Source: Blasia pusilla
Lineage: Eukaryota > Marchantiophyta > Marchantiopsida > Blasiales
DNA: 64,000 bases
Direction of reading: 5' to 3'
Assembly: GCA_050084515.1 (NCBI GenBank)
Contig: CM114271.1
Location: 56,792,001 to 56,856,000, forward strand
Position 1 is the first letter of the stretch. Every line of letters begins with the position of its first letter. The notes beneath the pieces are model-generated. The model did no database searches. It was not told the origin of the DNA and was given only the letters and a program-made list of their open reading frames with translations. This document shows, piece by piece, positions 24,086 through 33,439 of this stretch. Made by a program: the position numbers and the translations under genes.

Positions 24086-24230
24086 CGCAAGAGAGAGCAT
24101 TTCAGATGCTCAAGGAGAGATTGACATTCGGGCTCATATTGAGGAGACCGATCCTGGGACGACCTTTCCAATTGCATACCGATTGGAGCATGTTGGGGCT
24201 TGGAGCCGTGCTCAACCATCATCGTCATGC
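24086..24230 (+). pseudogene. RNase H start, plus copy, truncated
   Basis: The sequence reads ERAFQMLKERLTFGLILRRP and FQLHTDWSMLGLGAVL, the RT-RNase H connection and the first RNase H acidic residue (in HTDWS). It ends within about 30 codons, where the minus-strand element begins. The rest of RNase H and the integrase are missing. Confidence 0.75.
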
Positions 24231-24264
24231 CTATACAGACCCTATAGGCAATGAACCTGGACAT

Positions 24265-25390
24265 GACGGCATGGATGACACTCGCATCCATCTCTGCTCA
24301 GCCATACCTAGGCTGACTATCCATGTGAGACAGTTGAGGTCCATCTCCTGCCCCAACACCTGTCTCTAGGATGCCTTAGTCATACCTAGCACCGCCGTAG
24401 TACCTGTAGCAAACCCCATGGCGCGCTCATGCTCATCTGCTGTAGGCTCCTCCAATGCTCGGGGTCATCTCATCCCAAATCATACCTGGCCCTCCGTGAC
24501 GAAAGGCATGGGATGCTAGGAAGCTCACCAACGTAGGTAAGGTTGCCCTCAACTCCCCCACCCTATTGGTCATCGCCAACGGTGGTCTATCATCCCGCGT
24601 CACCACTTGAGATTGACGCCCTGAGCCCAAAATAGCATCCACTGTGAGATGTGGTGCTCTTTGGACTCCATCGTATGCTCGACTCAGTACCTCTAATGGG
24701 ATCAGGTTTTTCCACCACACTCGTGGATGATGGACACGTGATCCAACTCTCGCTGCATCTAACAACACAGCATGTCCCAACCAAGACCTTACCTGATGCA
24801 CACTCGTCATCACACGTGCACGAGTGTCTCCCAACAATGGCACGTTCTCCAAAATGTATGCCGGTGAACATGTTTGACTCTCCTGCGAGTGTCGTACTAC
24901 TTGCATCATCTCCTAAAACATCCGTGACCTCGGATCCTTGAATCCAAACCCTCGTCTAGGTGATGAATGACCCTGACATGGCCATCCACCAATCACCAAA
25001 TGAATGGTGCCAACTCTATCCAGATCCTACACCCCCACCAAAGAGATGTCGGTGGATGGTGTATGCAGATATCCCCGTACTGCACATACCGGCAACAACT
25101 CAGGATATCTCTGGACCAATCTTGCTACGTGACGTAATGAAACTCGCCACGCGGTCTCATCTCTCTCCACATAAAGGTACTGATGCACCCAAATGCCTGC
25201 CTGCAATACCGCAGCCAATCCTATGCTAATCCCTCCGAAGAGATCTAACACCCAAACATCCTCCTCTGGACACTGCCACACAATGGGTGTGGTATCCAGT
25301 GGGGTCAACGTCTCCACTCTAAGGGCCTGATCGCCACTTGACTCTTGTTGCTCCGAGATAAAGGCATGACTCCACGCCTGCCTCACGAGG
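24265..25390 (-). pseudogene. C5 cytosine DNA methyltransferase domain, minus copy
   Basis: This is the same domain as in the plus copy, in the opposite orientation. Motif I reads VWVLDLFGGISIGLAAVLQ, with the Gly-Gly intact. Motif IV reads HLVIGGWPCQGHSSPRRGFG, followed by KDPRSRMF and a stop. Motif VI is YILENVPLLGDTRARV. The motif VIII-like block is VGSRVHHPRVWWKNL. After a frame change near 24.43 kb the C-terminus reads HERAMGFATGTTAV and GQEMDLNCLTWIVSLGMAEQ. Stops after SLVGV, after SRMF and in the C-terminal region disable it. Because its damage differs from that of the plus copy, the two together show nearly every motif of an intact ancestor. Confidence 0.86.
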
Positions 25391-25679
25391 TCGTCGACAC
25401 TCCTCTGTAGCTCTCAAGTCGTACCCCACAATGATGAAGAGGTCTTGCCAATATAGGAAGAGATACCCGCCATGACCTATCTCTCCGTGGGACTATTCGC
25501 TACTGGGACATCCTCCGCATGTGCGTTCCCCTCCAACAACTCTCCTTGCCAGCTAACACTACCTATGAAAGTTGCCAACGTGGTCACAGACTCGTCTCGT
25601 CATTTACCACCTCGTCCCGCAAACTACAGGGGTAACTAACTCATCCGCCTGTCACCTGACCGCCACCGTGGCCGATAAG

Positions 25680-26685
25680 CAACGGTCTCCTCCCAGAAGT
25701 CAAGGATGAATCCTAGGGGATATAACACTGTACTCCCCACCAACACATCATATGACTCAGATGGTGTCGTAATTGCACGTGTGCGCACCATAGCAATATC
25801 CGTCGCATGCTCTGGGTGGACTCTAACAACTATATCCTGTCAAGTCATATACTGTGTGGGTGACACGCCCCCAATCGAGGTCTGTATCTGGAAGGGACAA
25901 GGCTCAATGTCAGCCTTCCGTAACCCCAACACTAAACACGCGGCCTTCCCTTAGATCAAGGTCTGCACTCCCGAATCAAGTAGGACGTGCTACGGGTGGT
26001 ATATTGTCCTTGTCAAACTAACCAAGCGAAATACTCCAGCTCAGTTATCTAGTAACACTACTCTAGGTGTCACCATTGCTCGCTCTAGAGCCGGTCGAGC
26101 TAGCATATCTACCAACTTCGCCGCCGCCGCATGCCATGACTCTGTGGGGGACGTCCCTTGCTCCCGCTCTGAGGGCAATTCCATCACCTCCTCAACTACC
26201 TCTGAACAAGAGGCACTCACCTCTCCATGCTCACACAACGTGGCAACCAACCTGAACACCTCAGTTGGTCCAACTCCCAACGTCGCCAACTCTATGGCGG
26301 AAAATAGCGGAGGCTGAGTCACTCTGGTGGCCACCTCCAACACTATGGTTGACACTGACTCCACTCGAGCCGGCATAGGAGTTGTCACTCCAACTCCTCG
26401 TGACGTCGATGGACTTGCCTGACCTGTAGGCACCGCTGGTCGTCGAGGCACCATCGATGGTGTGTGTAGTGCCTCCAACAATGTGAATGATTGTGGAACC
26501 CTGGCTTGCCGCCCATCGGTCTCCTCTGGTGGGTCAATCTCAACTCCACCTCTCGATGGCTCAGTCCCTCTCGCACCACCCCGAGTCACCACTCCAACAG
26601 CCTCAACCTGAGCTGCGTAACACATAAACCCCATACTAGCAAGATCTTCACCCGGGTCAGGGTAAGAGGTAGACGCTGGAGCCAC
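25680..26685 (-). pseudogene. Protease and linker region, minus copy
   Basis: The linker is open for about 215 codons (26685-26041) and has VFRLVATLCEHGE and RPALERAMVTPRVVLLDN in common with the plus copy. Then HVLLDSGVQTLI gives the protease motif with Asp-Ser-Gly intact (25977-25969). It continues as GKAACLVLGLRKADIEPCPF, SYDVLVGS and ILDFWEETVAYRPRWRSGD, parallel to the plus copy. Several stops break it. Confidence 0.7.
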
Positions 26686-26713
26686 ACCAGCTGCTCACGG
26701 CTCCGTGCCTTCC

Positions 26714-28070
26714 CTAAGCTACATCATTGTCATGGCAGCAATCCTCTGCTCCAACTGATCGATGCGTGAGAAAAAGTTCCGGCTTTGGTGCTCCTGCTCC
26801 ATCTCCTCTGGCTGGTGGTGGTCCTCTACCACCACGTCTAGGAAGAAATCCCCGACCTCCTATAGGATGACCGCCCCCAAGCCCTCGGCCTACCTCTGGA
26901 CGTGCCTCTCGACAAAGGTCAAAACATCTATCCCTAGTATGACCATATCTATGACAATAGTCACACTGAAACTGTGGTGGGGCCATCCTTTGTGGCTCCT
27001 GAGCAATCAGAGGTGCTCGTGGTCCTCTCCCATGCTCTGTGTAGTCTCAAATGAGGGGCCTATAGGCCCCTCCACACATCCAACAAGACAACATCAGTCC
27101 CTACAAGGCAACATATGTAGGTACGGGTCATTGCCTCATAGGCTCACGGTACCCGACCTGCTCTCTAGACACACTGGCCCACTCCCGTGGTACTGGTGCT
27201 CACTGTGGCACCTGTGGGTTCACCGTCGCTCGTGGACCCGTTGACTCTCAAGAAAATATAGTGGTCACTACCTGCTACTCACTCATGTTGAGCTCAATAA
27301 GCTCAGACAACTCGAAGACTACCTTCAATGTGGGCTTGGCTGTGTGAATCAACACCACATCTCGGACTCTCCTCCGTAGTTCTCGGTCCAAAACCCCGTA
27401 CCAATACTAGACTGACTACGCCTCAATCACTCCATATGTAGCAATGATTAGCCTCCTCATGCGCGTGAATGCCTCTCTCAGACTCTCACTAGATCATTGT
27501 TGAAAGTCCTATAGACTCTTCAGCTTGTCACTGCGTACACCCTCGTAGCTCTTCTCCAATTATCAGAAAAACTCCACTCTGGGACTGAAGCTGGGTGGCC
27601 CTCTACCACCAAAGATCTTTGCCACATCGCGTGTCTCATTGCCCTCCTCTCCATCTAATATTCGGGCTGATGGTGTGGGTCTCTCTCCTCTCACGATCCC
27701 ATCATACGCCTCGCGACCACTAGTGGACACATACCCTAGAGCCCAATACATCCTCTAGGCATCAATCTCTATTGAATATAGTGATCAAAACTATATTCAA
27801 AACCATGTAATCATCCATCGGAGGACCCTCCAAGTGTTGGAACAACCCCTTCCACGCCATGAAAGGGTTGAGCCGTGTCGGGGTCGATATCTCCTGAAAG
27901 TTGCACCATGTGTCAAACTCCTGGATAAAATCCTCTAAATCGATAGTGCCCACTGCACCCAAGAAATGACGCATGCCTCGATGGCCCATCTCTTGCCAAG
28001 TGACACTACCTTTGTCTGCGATCTCGTCACCAGACCCGGTGTCTAGTGATGACGATCCAGCCACGGATGG
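26714..28070 (-). pseudogene. gag, minus copy
   Basis: The N-terminal capsid part reads MRHFLGAVGTIDLEDFIQEF, then AWKGLFQHLEGPPMDDY, parallel to the plus-strand gag. The middle (27.3-27.75 kb) is broken by stops. The second zinc knuckle is intact as CDYCHRYGHTRDRC. The first is degraded (CWMCGGAY, then a stop). A 20-bp palindrome, GAGGGGCCTATAGGCCCCTC, lies beside the ruined first knuckle at about 27,053-27,072. Confidence 0.78.
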
Positions 28071-28399
28071 ATGTCAAGGTAGCTCCTCACTCGTAACCCC
28101 TCGATATCTCACTCCACTCCGTATCACACCACTACTACTGCTTGCACTACCCCGTTCTTCCAAACCTTGGAAGAACTTTGTGATGACAACCCTGTCTCAC
28201 CCGCTCAAGCACTCAGACTCACCAAGAGTCTCCCACACTCCTCAGTAGCTCACCGACGCTAAAGGTAATCCCGTGACCACACATCTGGCCTCACGCACAT
28301 TCAACACTCGGGCTCACCATGAGCCTCCCAGCTAACTCACCTAAACCACATACACTCTCGAGTCATACACGTGATCCCTACTCGGAAACCGTGGTATAT

Positions 28400-29524
28400 C
28401 CACAGACATGCTACACTCATCACCATCGCTATACCCAGCTAGCCCCAGCAACTACCAGATACCCAACACTCTCAATCACATAAGATAAGTGCGGGAAAAG
28501 GGACTCGAATGGGTAACCTGATAACGCCCCACAACCTACGGCACTGTCCACATCCATTCCTCCATGTAATATGGAAACTTCCGCAACACGACACACTCCT
28601 CGCACACATGTCGAACCTCCCGTCAGCAAATGCAGGCTACCCGTCGGAATTGACACATGCGTCTCCACCTCTCATACTTCACCATAAACTCTCAGCACAG
28701 ATCATTTATCTCACACACATTGCCATCACACACTATGTAGCCTGGCCACCATGGTTACCCACTTCTTACTATGGCCGTGCTGCGACCACATCCCAACTTA
28801 CTATGTTGTTCCGTGTCCACCCATTCAGCTAGCTACATGGTAGATCCCGCCACCCTATGCAGATGCACCCGACCATCTTAACTCCATTCCCAAGAGCACA
28901 CTTCCCGTTACACCATGCTGCTCTCTCTCGACAATCTACACCAACGAAATCTACAAAAAATGGACAACGCTTCCATGCACAACCTTCTGAACAGAAAATA
29001 ACACATAAAACGTCACCCAACGTCTCCAAGGGATCTCCACTAAGGAAACTCGCTTGCCCACCTGCAGACAACAAATTCCCAGAAGCCCCCTGACATCTTT
29101 CTCATGTAAAAATAAAGAGTAGTAAAAATGGCACACTCGGCCTAAAACTCCACTCCTCAATCTACATCGGCATATCAAGCCTCGTCCACCCTGCGCTGTC
29201 AAGGAATTCGGACGCTGGCACCCTAGTCCTATCTCACACACATACAAGAGAGGTGCTCCAACGGCCCAACATGAGAAAGATGGGTTGGGAAAGCCATTTT
29301 CCTCCCTTATATAGGGTTGGGAAGAGCCAAAAGGCTCTTCCCCTAAAAATAGCTATCCTCCTAGCAACCTACGCGCACAAGTTACCAGGGGCGGGTGACT
29401 TGCTCAACAAGTCACCTGACTGTGAAAGACCTCAACAAGAAAGTTCTTAGAAACGACGTTCCTGACACAACGGACTTATCCTCAACCTCATCTGACACCG
29501 CGGGACAAAGTTACACTTAAGACA
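28400..29524 (-). repeat. LTR and leader of the minus-strand gypsy copy
   Basis: Upstream of the minus-strand gag there is no gene. A TATATAA box on the minus strand (29313-29307) sits in a promoter-like setting (CCCTATATAAGGGAGG). The block ATATGCCGATGTAGATT, GGAGTTTTAGGCCG and TTTTTACTACTCTTT (about 29.10-29.19 kb) recurs in the opposite orientation at 31.65-31.73 kb, so it belongs to a repeated LTR. The outer edge may be at 29524 (TGTCTTAAG on the minus strand). Confidence 0.55.
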
Positions 29525-29579
29525 GTCCGTTGGCTCCTATGCCCTATCCACGATAGATCTCAGCCTATTGGCTACTCAG

Positions 29580-30204
29580 ATGTGACAGTGTTTGTGTCTG
29601 TGTTCGGTGATAGCGATGTATGTTGTATAGCGATATGCATGTCACGTCTTTTAGGATAGATCGATGAGATCTAGTAGAGAGCTTTCGTGGGTAGTTGAGG
29701 ACAGGCTCACGAGGTCGAGGATGACTTGTTGAGGCCTCGGAAAACTTGAGAGAGAAGGTTTTCCCTTCGTTTCAGCTCATTTGGAGCCATATTGAGAAAC
29801 TTACTCTTTTAGGTAAGTATCATTTTGAATATATGATCAAATTTCTATTTGTGGTAAGTGGCCCTTAACCTCCTAAATTAGGTCAAAAGCCAAGGAGGCG
29901 ACTTGGGAACATAAGTTACCATGGAGAGAGTTTGGGAGAGGGGAGGGATATACCTCAAGGAGGAAGAGCTTGAGAGCTCATTCTCTCTTTGTTGAACCTC
30001 TTAGCATGAGGCGGCCGAGCTATGGTCTTGCTTGCCTTGTGTGTGTAACCCAAGACTCTCATTAGGAGAGTGGGTTTGGTTTGACATTGAGAGAGACATG
30101 TGCACACATTTGAGAGCTATGGTGTTGAGAGAGATTGGATCATATTTTTTTTGGTACTTCTTGTCTCGTTGTTTGGATGCCATGAGTTAGCATGGGATCG
30201 TGTG
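29580..30204 (+). repeat. LTR-like repeat, copy B, preceded by another LTR's tail
   Basis: From 29640 (TGTCACGTC) this matches copies A and C. Just before it, 29580-29639 matches the 3' tail of copy C (GTTCGGTGA.AGCGATGTATG, ending ATATGCA). A tail is therefore joined head-to-tail to a new LTR start. Copy B ends at GATCGTGTG, where Helitron helicase coding resumes. Confidence 0.7.
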
Positions 30205-31020
30205 TACCAAACATATTTTCTACTTTCTTCTCCGCTTATATCAATTGCAGAGAAGTATGAACTTATGACTCCAATCCGTCATTACAATGAAATTCAATAT
30301 ATGAAGTTCTTAAGTACTATCAGATCTACCTTACCATCCTCTCAGTTGATTGACTCTTACCTTGGTGGTTGTTTCATCAATAAGAATGATGTTGTTGATT
30401 TCCTTACTGAAGATACTACAGTCATTTGCTCCCACAAGTCCGATGTACGCCTTTTTAATGCAGTTTGCCTAAAACCTTTTTTGGCGAAGCTTCAAGTTTT
30501 CCAGTTAAGATATTGACTGATGCTTCCCCCCGTTCTAGAACTCAATGATTGGATAGACGACCCAAACTTCCACTTGTTGCCATTTCTTGCTATTGGTTGT
30601 AGAGTCATGCTCATATCTAATATTGATCTTAAGTTACACGTAGCGAATGGTTCACATCAGATAGTTGATGATATTCATTTCAAAGATGGAGATATTATAT
30701 CCATCTCTGTCACGATTGATGCTTCTGGTAAAATATTTTCTATTATAAGGACTGACTTTGCCCATCTTAGATACGGTTCTGATTACAAGTACTACAAGAA
30801 AACCTCCCCCCTATCCCTTGGCTACGCTACGCTATGACTGGTTATAAGAGGCACGGTCTCACGGTCAAAGGCAAGTCTGCCTTTGCACCCGGTTTAGTTT
30901 ATGTACGTCATGCTCTCTCGTGCACAGACCAAAGATCAGATAAAGATACTTGGACAATTGGAACCTTATGATTTCTTCACCCTTGGGCATGCCTCTTAGT
31001 TGTTCATGTTTTTTGTACCT
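30205..31020 (+). pseudogene. Helitron helicase C-terminal part
   Basis: This is the C-terminal half of a Pif1-type helicase as found in Helitron RepHel proteins. Blocks include LIDSYLGGCFINKNDVVDFL, ICSHKSDVRLFNAVC, GCRVMLISNIDLKLHVANG and HLRYGSDYKYYKKTSPLSLG. They are followed by a degraded MTGYKRHGLTVKGK...APGLVYV stretch, the site of the last helicase motif. Stops at about 30,516 and 30,837 divide it. It is the natural continuation of the Rep part at 12.6-14.8 kb, but the Walker A/B core between them is missing. Confidence 0.75.
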
Positions 31021-32283
31021 GCTAATCTTTCATTACTTAGAATGGCATCTCAAGATAACTCAGCAAGGTCAAAAGGTAAGGGAAGCAGCTCTACACCAAA
31101 TCACAAGATATCACACATGGAGCAGATTCAGTAGATTCAGCAGACTTTGTCTCATTCGAGACCCACATACGAACACAACACCACTGCCAATAATTTGCAG
31201 CCATCATCAGCAAGGGCCATAACTAATCAGGTATATATTACTCTTTCTGCTCACTTCACGTACTTGGTCTTCACATTTGCCTACTACTAACTACCCTACA
31301 GGCGCCAATCAATTATATGGACCTCACCAGCATGATCCTCAACGATATCTAGAGTATCCCATAGCCGTATGCTCCACGTTACACTCATCCTACTGAAAAC
31401 TAGATGCAATTTTGCAATAATCTTGGGCTTTCTCCAACATTATGGGAAAATGGAGTGACAAATCACTAGATACAAGGCATTATGACCCAAGGTAAAGCAT
31501 GGGATGAAAAGTTTTGTCATCATAACAAGGATGTGGTTCAATATGCCGATGTGGATTCATAACATATTTGAAAGAGATAACAAGGATATCCTTGTTATGA
31601 TATCTTTCAAAGTGATATTTGAAAGAGATATCCTTGTTACGGAGGTGGATATGGTTTAATATGCCGATGTAAATTCATGAGTGGAGTTTTAGGCCGGGTG
31701 AGCCGTTTTTACTACTCTTTGATTTTGTTGTGGGGTTCCAATGTATATGCGTGAGTTTGTTTGGTTATGTGTGGATCTACCCGTATGTTGGGGAAGATCG
31801 GTGTTGTGTGGTGTGTAGATGTGACTAGCGATGTGGGTTGTGTAGCGATGTGTATGCGCATGACATCTTTCATGTGCAGGTATCGAGAAAAAAGCTCTAC
31901 GGTATAAGAAGGTTGAGTTCAGTGAGACAAACTTGATCAAAGCCCAAGCAAATAGACTCTTCTCAATAGCTTGTGGAGGCATTAGAGTAGATCAACTTCG
32001 CACACTTCGACATGAATTTCACTTGCCACTATCAATGATAATAGATCTCACAACGACCAAAGCATCTCACCTTATTTCCCGAATGAAACTAGTCAGTTCC
32101 AATGGTGAGCTACCTAATTTCATGCCATCTCAGATTCCAGATGACCACCCCATGTTGTTCCGATCCTACTTGACCTTGACATTGCACCTGTCAAATGTGA
32201 GTCAAATTCCTCAACTTGACCTATTGATCTTAGCACTTATGGACACCTATGTCACTTCACCAGCAAAGCGGAAATGCGCCTGA
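31021..32283 (+). other. Unrecognised coding-like pieces with an LTR fragment (copy D)
   Basis: A frame from an ATG near 31,041 reads MASQDNSARSKGKGSSSTP and stops at about 31,121. A second frame, about 31,890-32,283, reads through LFSIACGGIRVDQLRTLRH and MIIDLTTTKASHLISRMK. I do not recognise either; they could be an accessory gene of the Helitron. Between them, 31,640-31,880 is LTR-like: it shares a block with the minus gypsy LTR and ends in GCGATGTGTATGCGCATGACA, like copy C. Confidence 0.4.
31567..31611. repeat. 45-base imperfect palindrome with flanking direct repeat
   Basis: TTTGAAAGAGATAACAAGGAT is mirrored by ATCCTTGTTATGATATCTTTCAAA with a small bulge. The right arm is partly repeated just downstream (TTTGAAAGAGATATCCTTGTTA). 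The flanks share TTCAATATGCCGATGT / TTTAATATGCCGATGT about 120 bases apart. Confidence 0.6.
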
Positions 32284-32429
32284 GCCTACTTTTAGGTACA
32301 CTTCACAAGTCTTTTCTATCTTTATACAATTCTCGTACAAGTACACTTCTTTGTTCTAAACATTCCAAATTACATTTGAGCAGATTTGAGATTGTGGAAA
32401 ATTTTCTCAGATCACAGCCATACGCACTA

Positions 32430-33070
32430 TGTCACGTCCTTTAGGATAGATCGGTCAGATCTAGTAGAGCGTCTTCACGAGTAGTGGAGGACATGCCTAG
32501 GAGGTCGAGGATGACCTGCTGAGGCCCTGGGAAACCTGAGAGAGCATGTTTCCCCTTTGTTTTGGCTCATTTGGAGCCATATTGAGAAACTTACTATTTT
32601 AGATAAGTACCATTTTGAGTATATGACCGACTTTCTATTTTTGTTAAGTGGCCCTTGACCTCCTACATGAGGTCAAGAGCCAAGGAGGTGACTTGGGAGA
32701 ATAGGTTACCATGGAGAGAGCTTGGGAGAGGGGAGGGATATATCCCAAGGAGAGAGAGCTTGAGAGTTCATTCTCTCTTTGTTGAACCTCTTGGCATGAG
32801 GCGGCGGAGCTATGGTCCCTTGCCTTGTGAGTGTAACCCAAGCCTCTCATTAGGAGAGTGGGTTTGATTTGACATGAGAGAGAGTGCACACCTTTGAGAG
32901 CTATGGTGTGAGATGGTGTAGAGAGAGATTGGATCTTACTTTATTGGAGATATTTGGGTACTTCTTGTCTCGATGTTTGGATGCCATGAGTTAGCATGAG
33001 ATCGTACGTGTTTGTGTGTGTGTTCGGTGACAGCGATGTATGTTGTGTAGCGATGTGTATGCGCACGACA
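32430..33070 (+). repeat. LTR-like repeat, copy C (probable solo LTR)
   Basis: This is the most complete copy of the A/B/C family, about 641 bases. It begins TGTCACGTCC and ends GCGCACGACA, consistent with TG...CA termini. No internal retroelement sequence adjoins it on the right, which fits a solo LTR. The 5 bases on each side (CACTA and ACTTT) do not match, so no target-site duplication is shown. Confidence 0.65.
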
Positions 33071-33349
33071 ACTTTCATAAGAGAAGTTTTTCACAAAGAT
33101 TTATTTTCGGCACAGGCAAATAGAAAAAGATCAATTTAAAAAAATGGAGGGTTTAATTTTATTCAAGAGGGTTTATTTTTTCAATATGTGAGAGGAGGAG
33201 AGGAAATCAGGTTGATTTTTTTGATAGGGAAGTAAAATTCTCATTTTTGTTTATAAATAAAAATTAAAAAACTCAAAAATAAGAAAATATCATGTGTTCA
33301 AAGATCTTTTCATTAAATTTCATAGGGAGGATTGGATTGAATCTAATGA

Positions 33350-33436
33350 CCTTTTCCTAATGAATGATCATTAGGAAAAGGTTTCAAACCTTTTCCTAAT
33401 GATTTTCGGAAAAGGTTTGAAACCTTTTCCGAAAAT
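33350..33436. repeat. Three overlapping palindromes
   Basis: CCTTTTCCTAATGA pairs with TCATTAGGAAAAGG (33350-33381). The same TCATTAGGAAAAGGTTT pairs again with AAACCTTTTCCTAATGA (33368-33402, one-base centre). Next to it, ATTTTCGGAAAAGGTTT pairs with AAACCTTTTCCGAAAAT (33402-33436, one-base centre). The AAACCTTTTCC core is shared, so the strand can fold in alternative ways. Confidence 0.8.
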
Positions 33437-33439
33437 CTA

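Larger units (their letters stand above)
18585..24230 (+). mobile_element. DNMT-carrying Ty3/gypsy retrotransposon, plus-strand copy
   Basis: In one orientation this holds gag with two zinc knuckles, an aspartic-protease region, a C5 cytosine DNA methyltransferase, reverse transcriptase and the start of RNase H. Stops, at least two frameshifts and a 364-base insertion inside the RT/RNase H part show it is inactive. It ends abruptly within RNase H where the minus-strand copy begins. No integrase was seen. The methyltransferase position, between protease and RT, is the same in the minus-strand copy. Most Ty3/gypsy elements have no such domain. Confidence 0.85.
24265..29524 (-). mobile_element. 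DNMT-carrying Ty3/gypsy retrotransposon, minus-strand copy
   Basis: Read on the minus strand, this has an LTR-like end with a TATA box, then gag with a zinc knuckle, linker, protease and DNMT. It then stops at the junction with the plus copy. Protein blocks align one to one with the plus copy but with many replacements, so the two are separate, fairly old insertions rather than a recent inverted duplication. RT, RNase H and integrase are absent. Confidence 0.82.
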
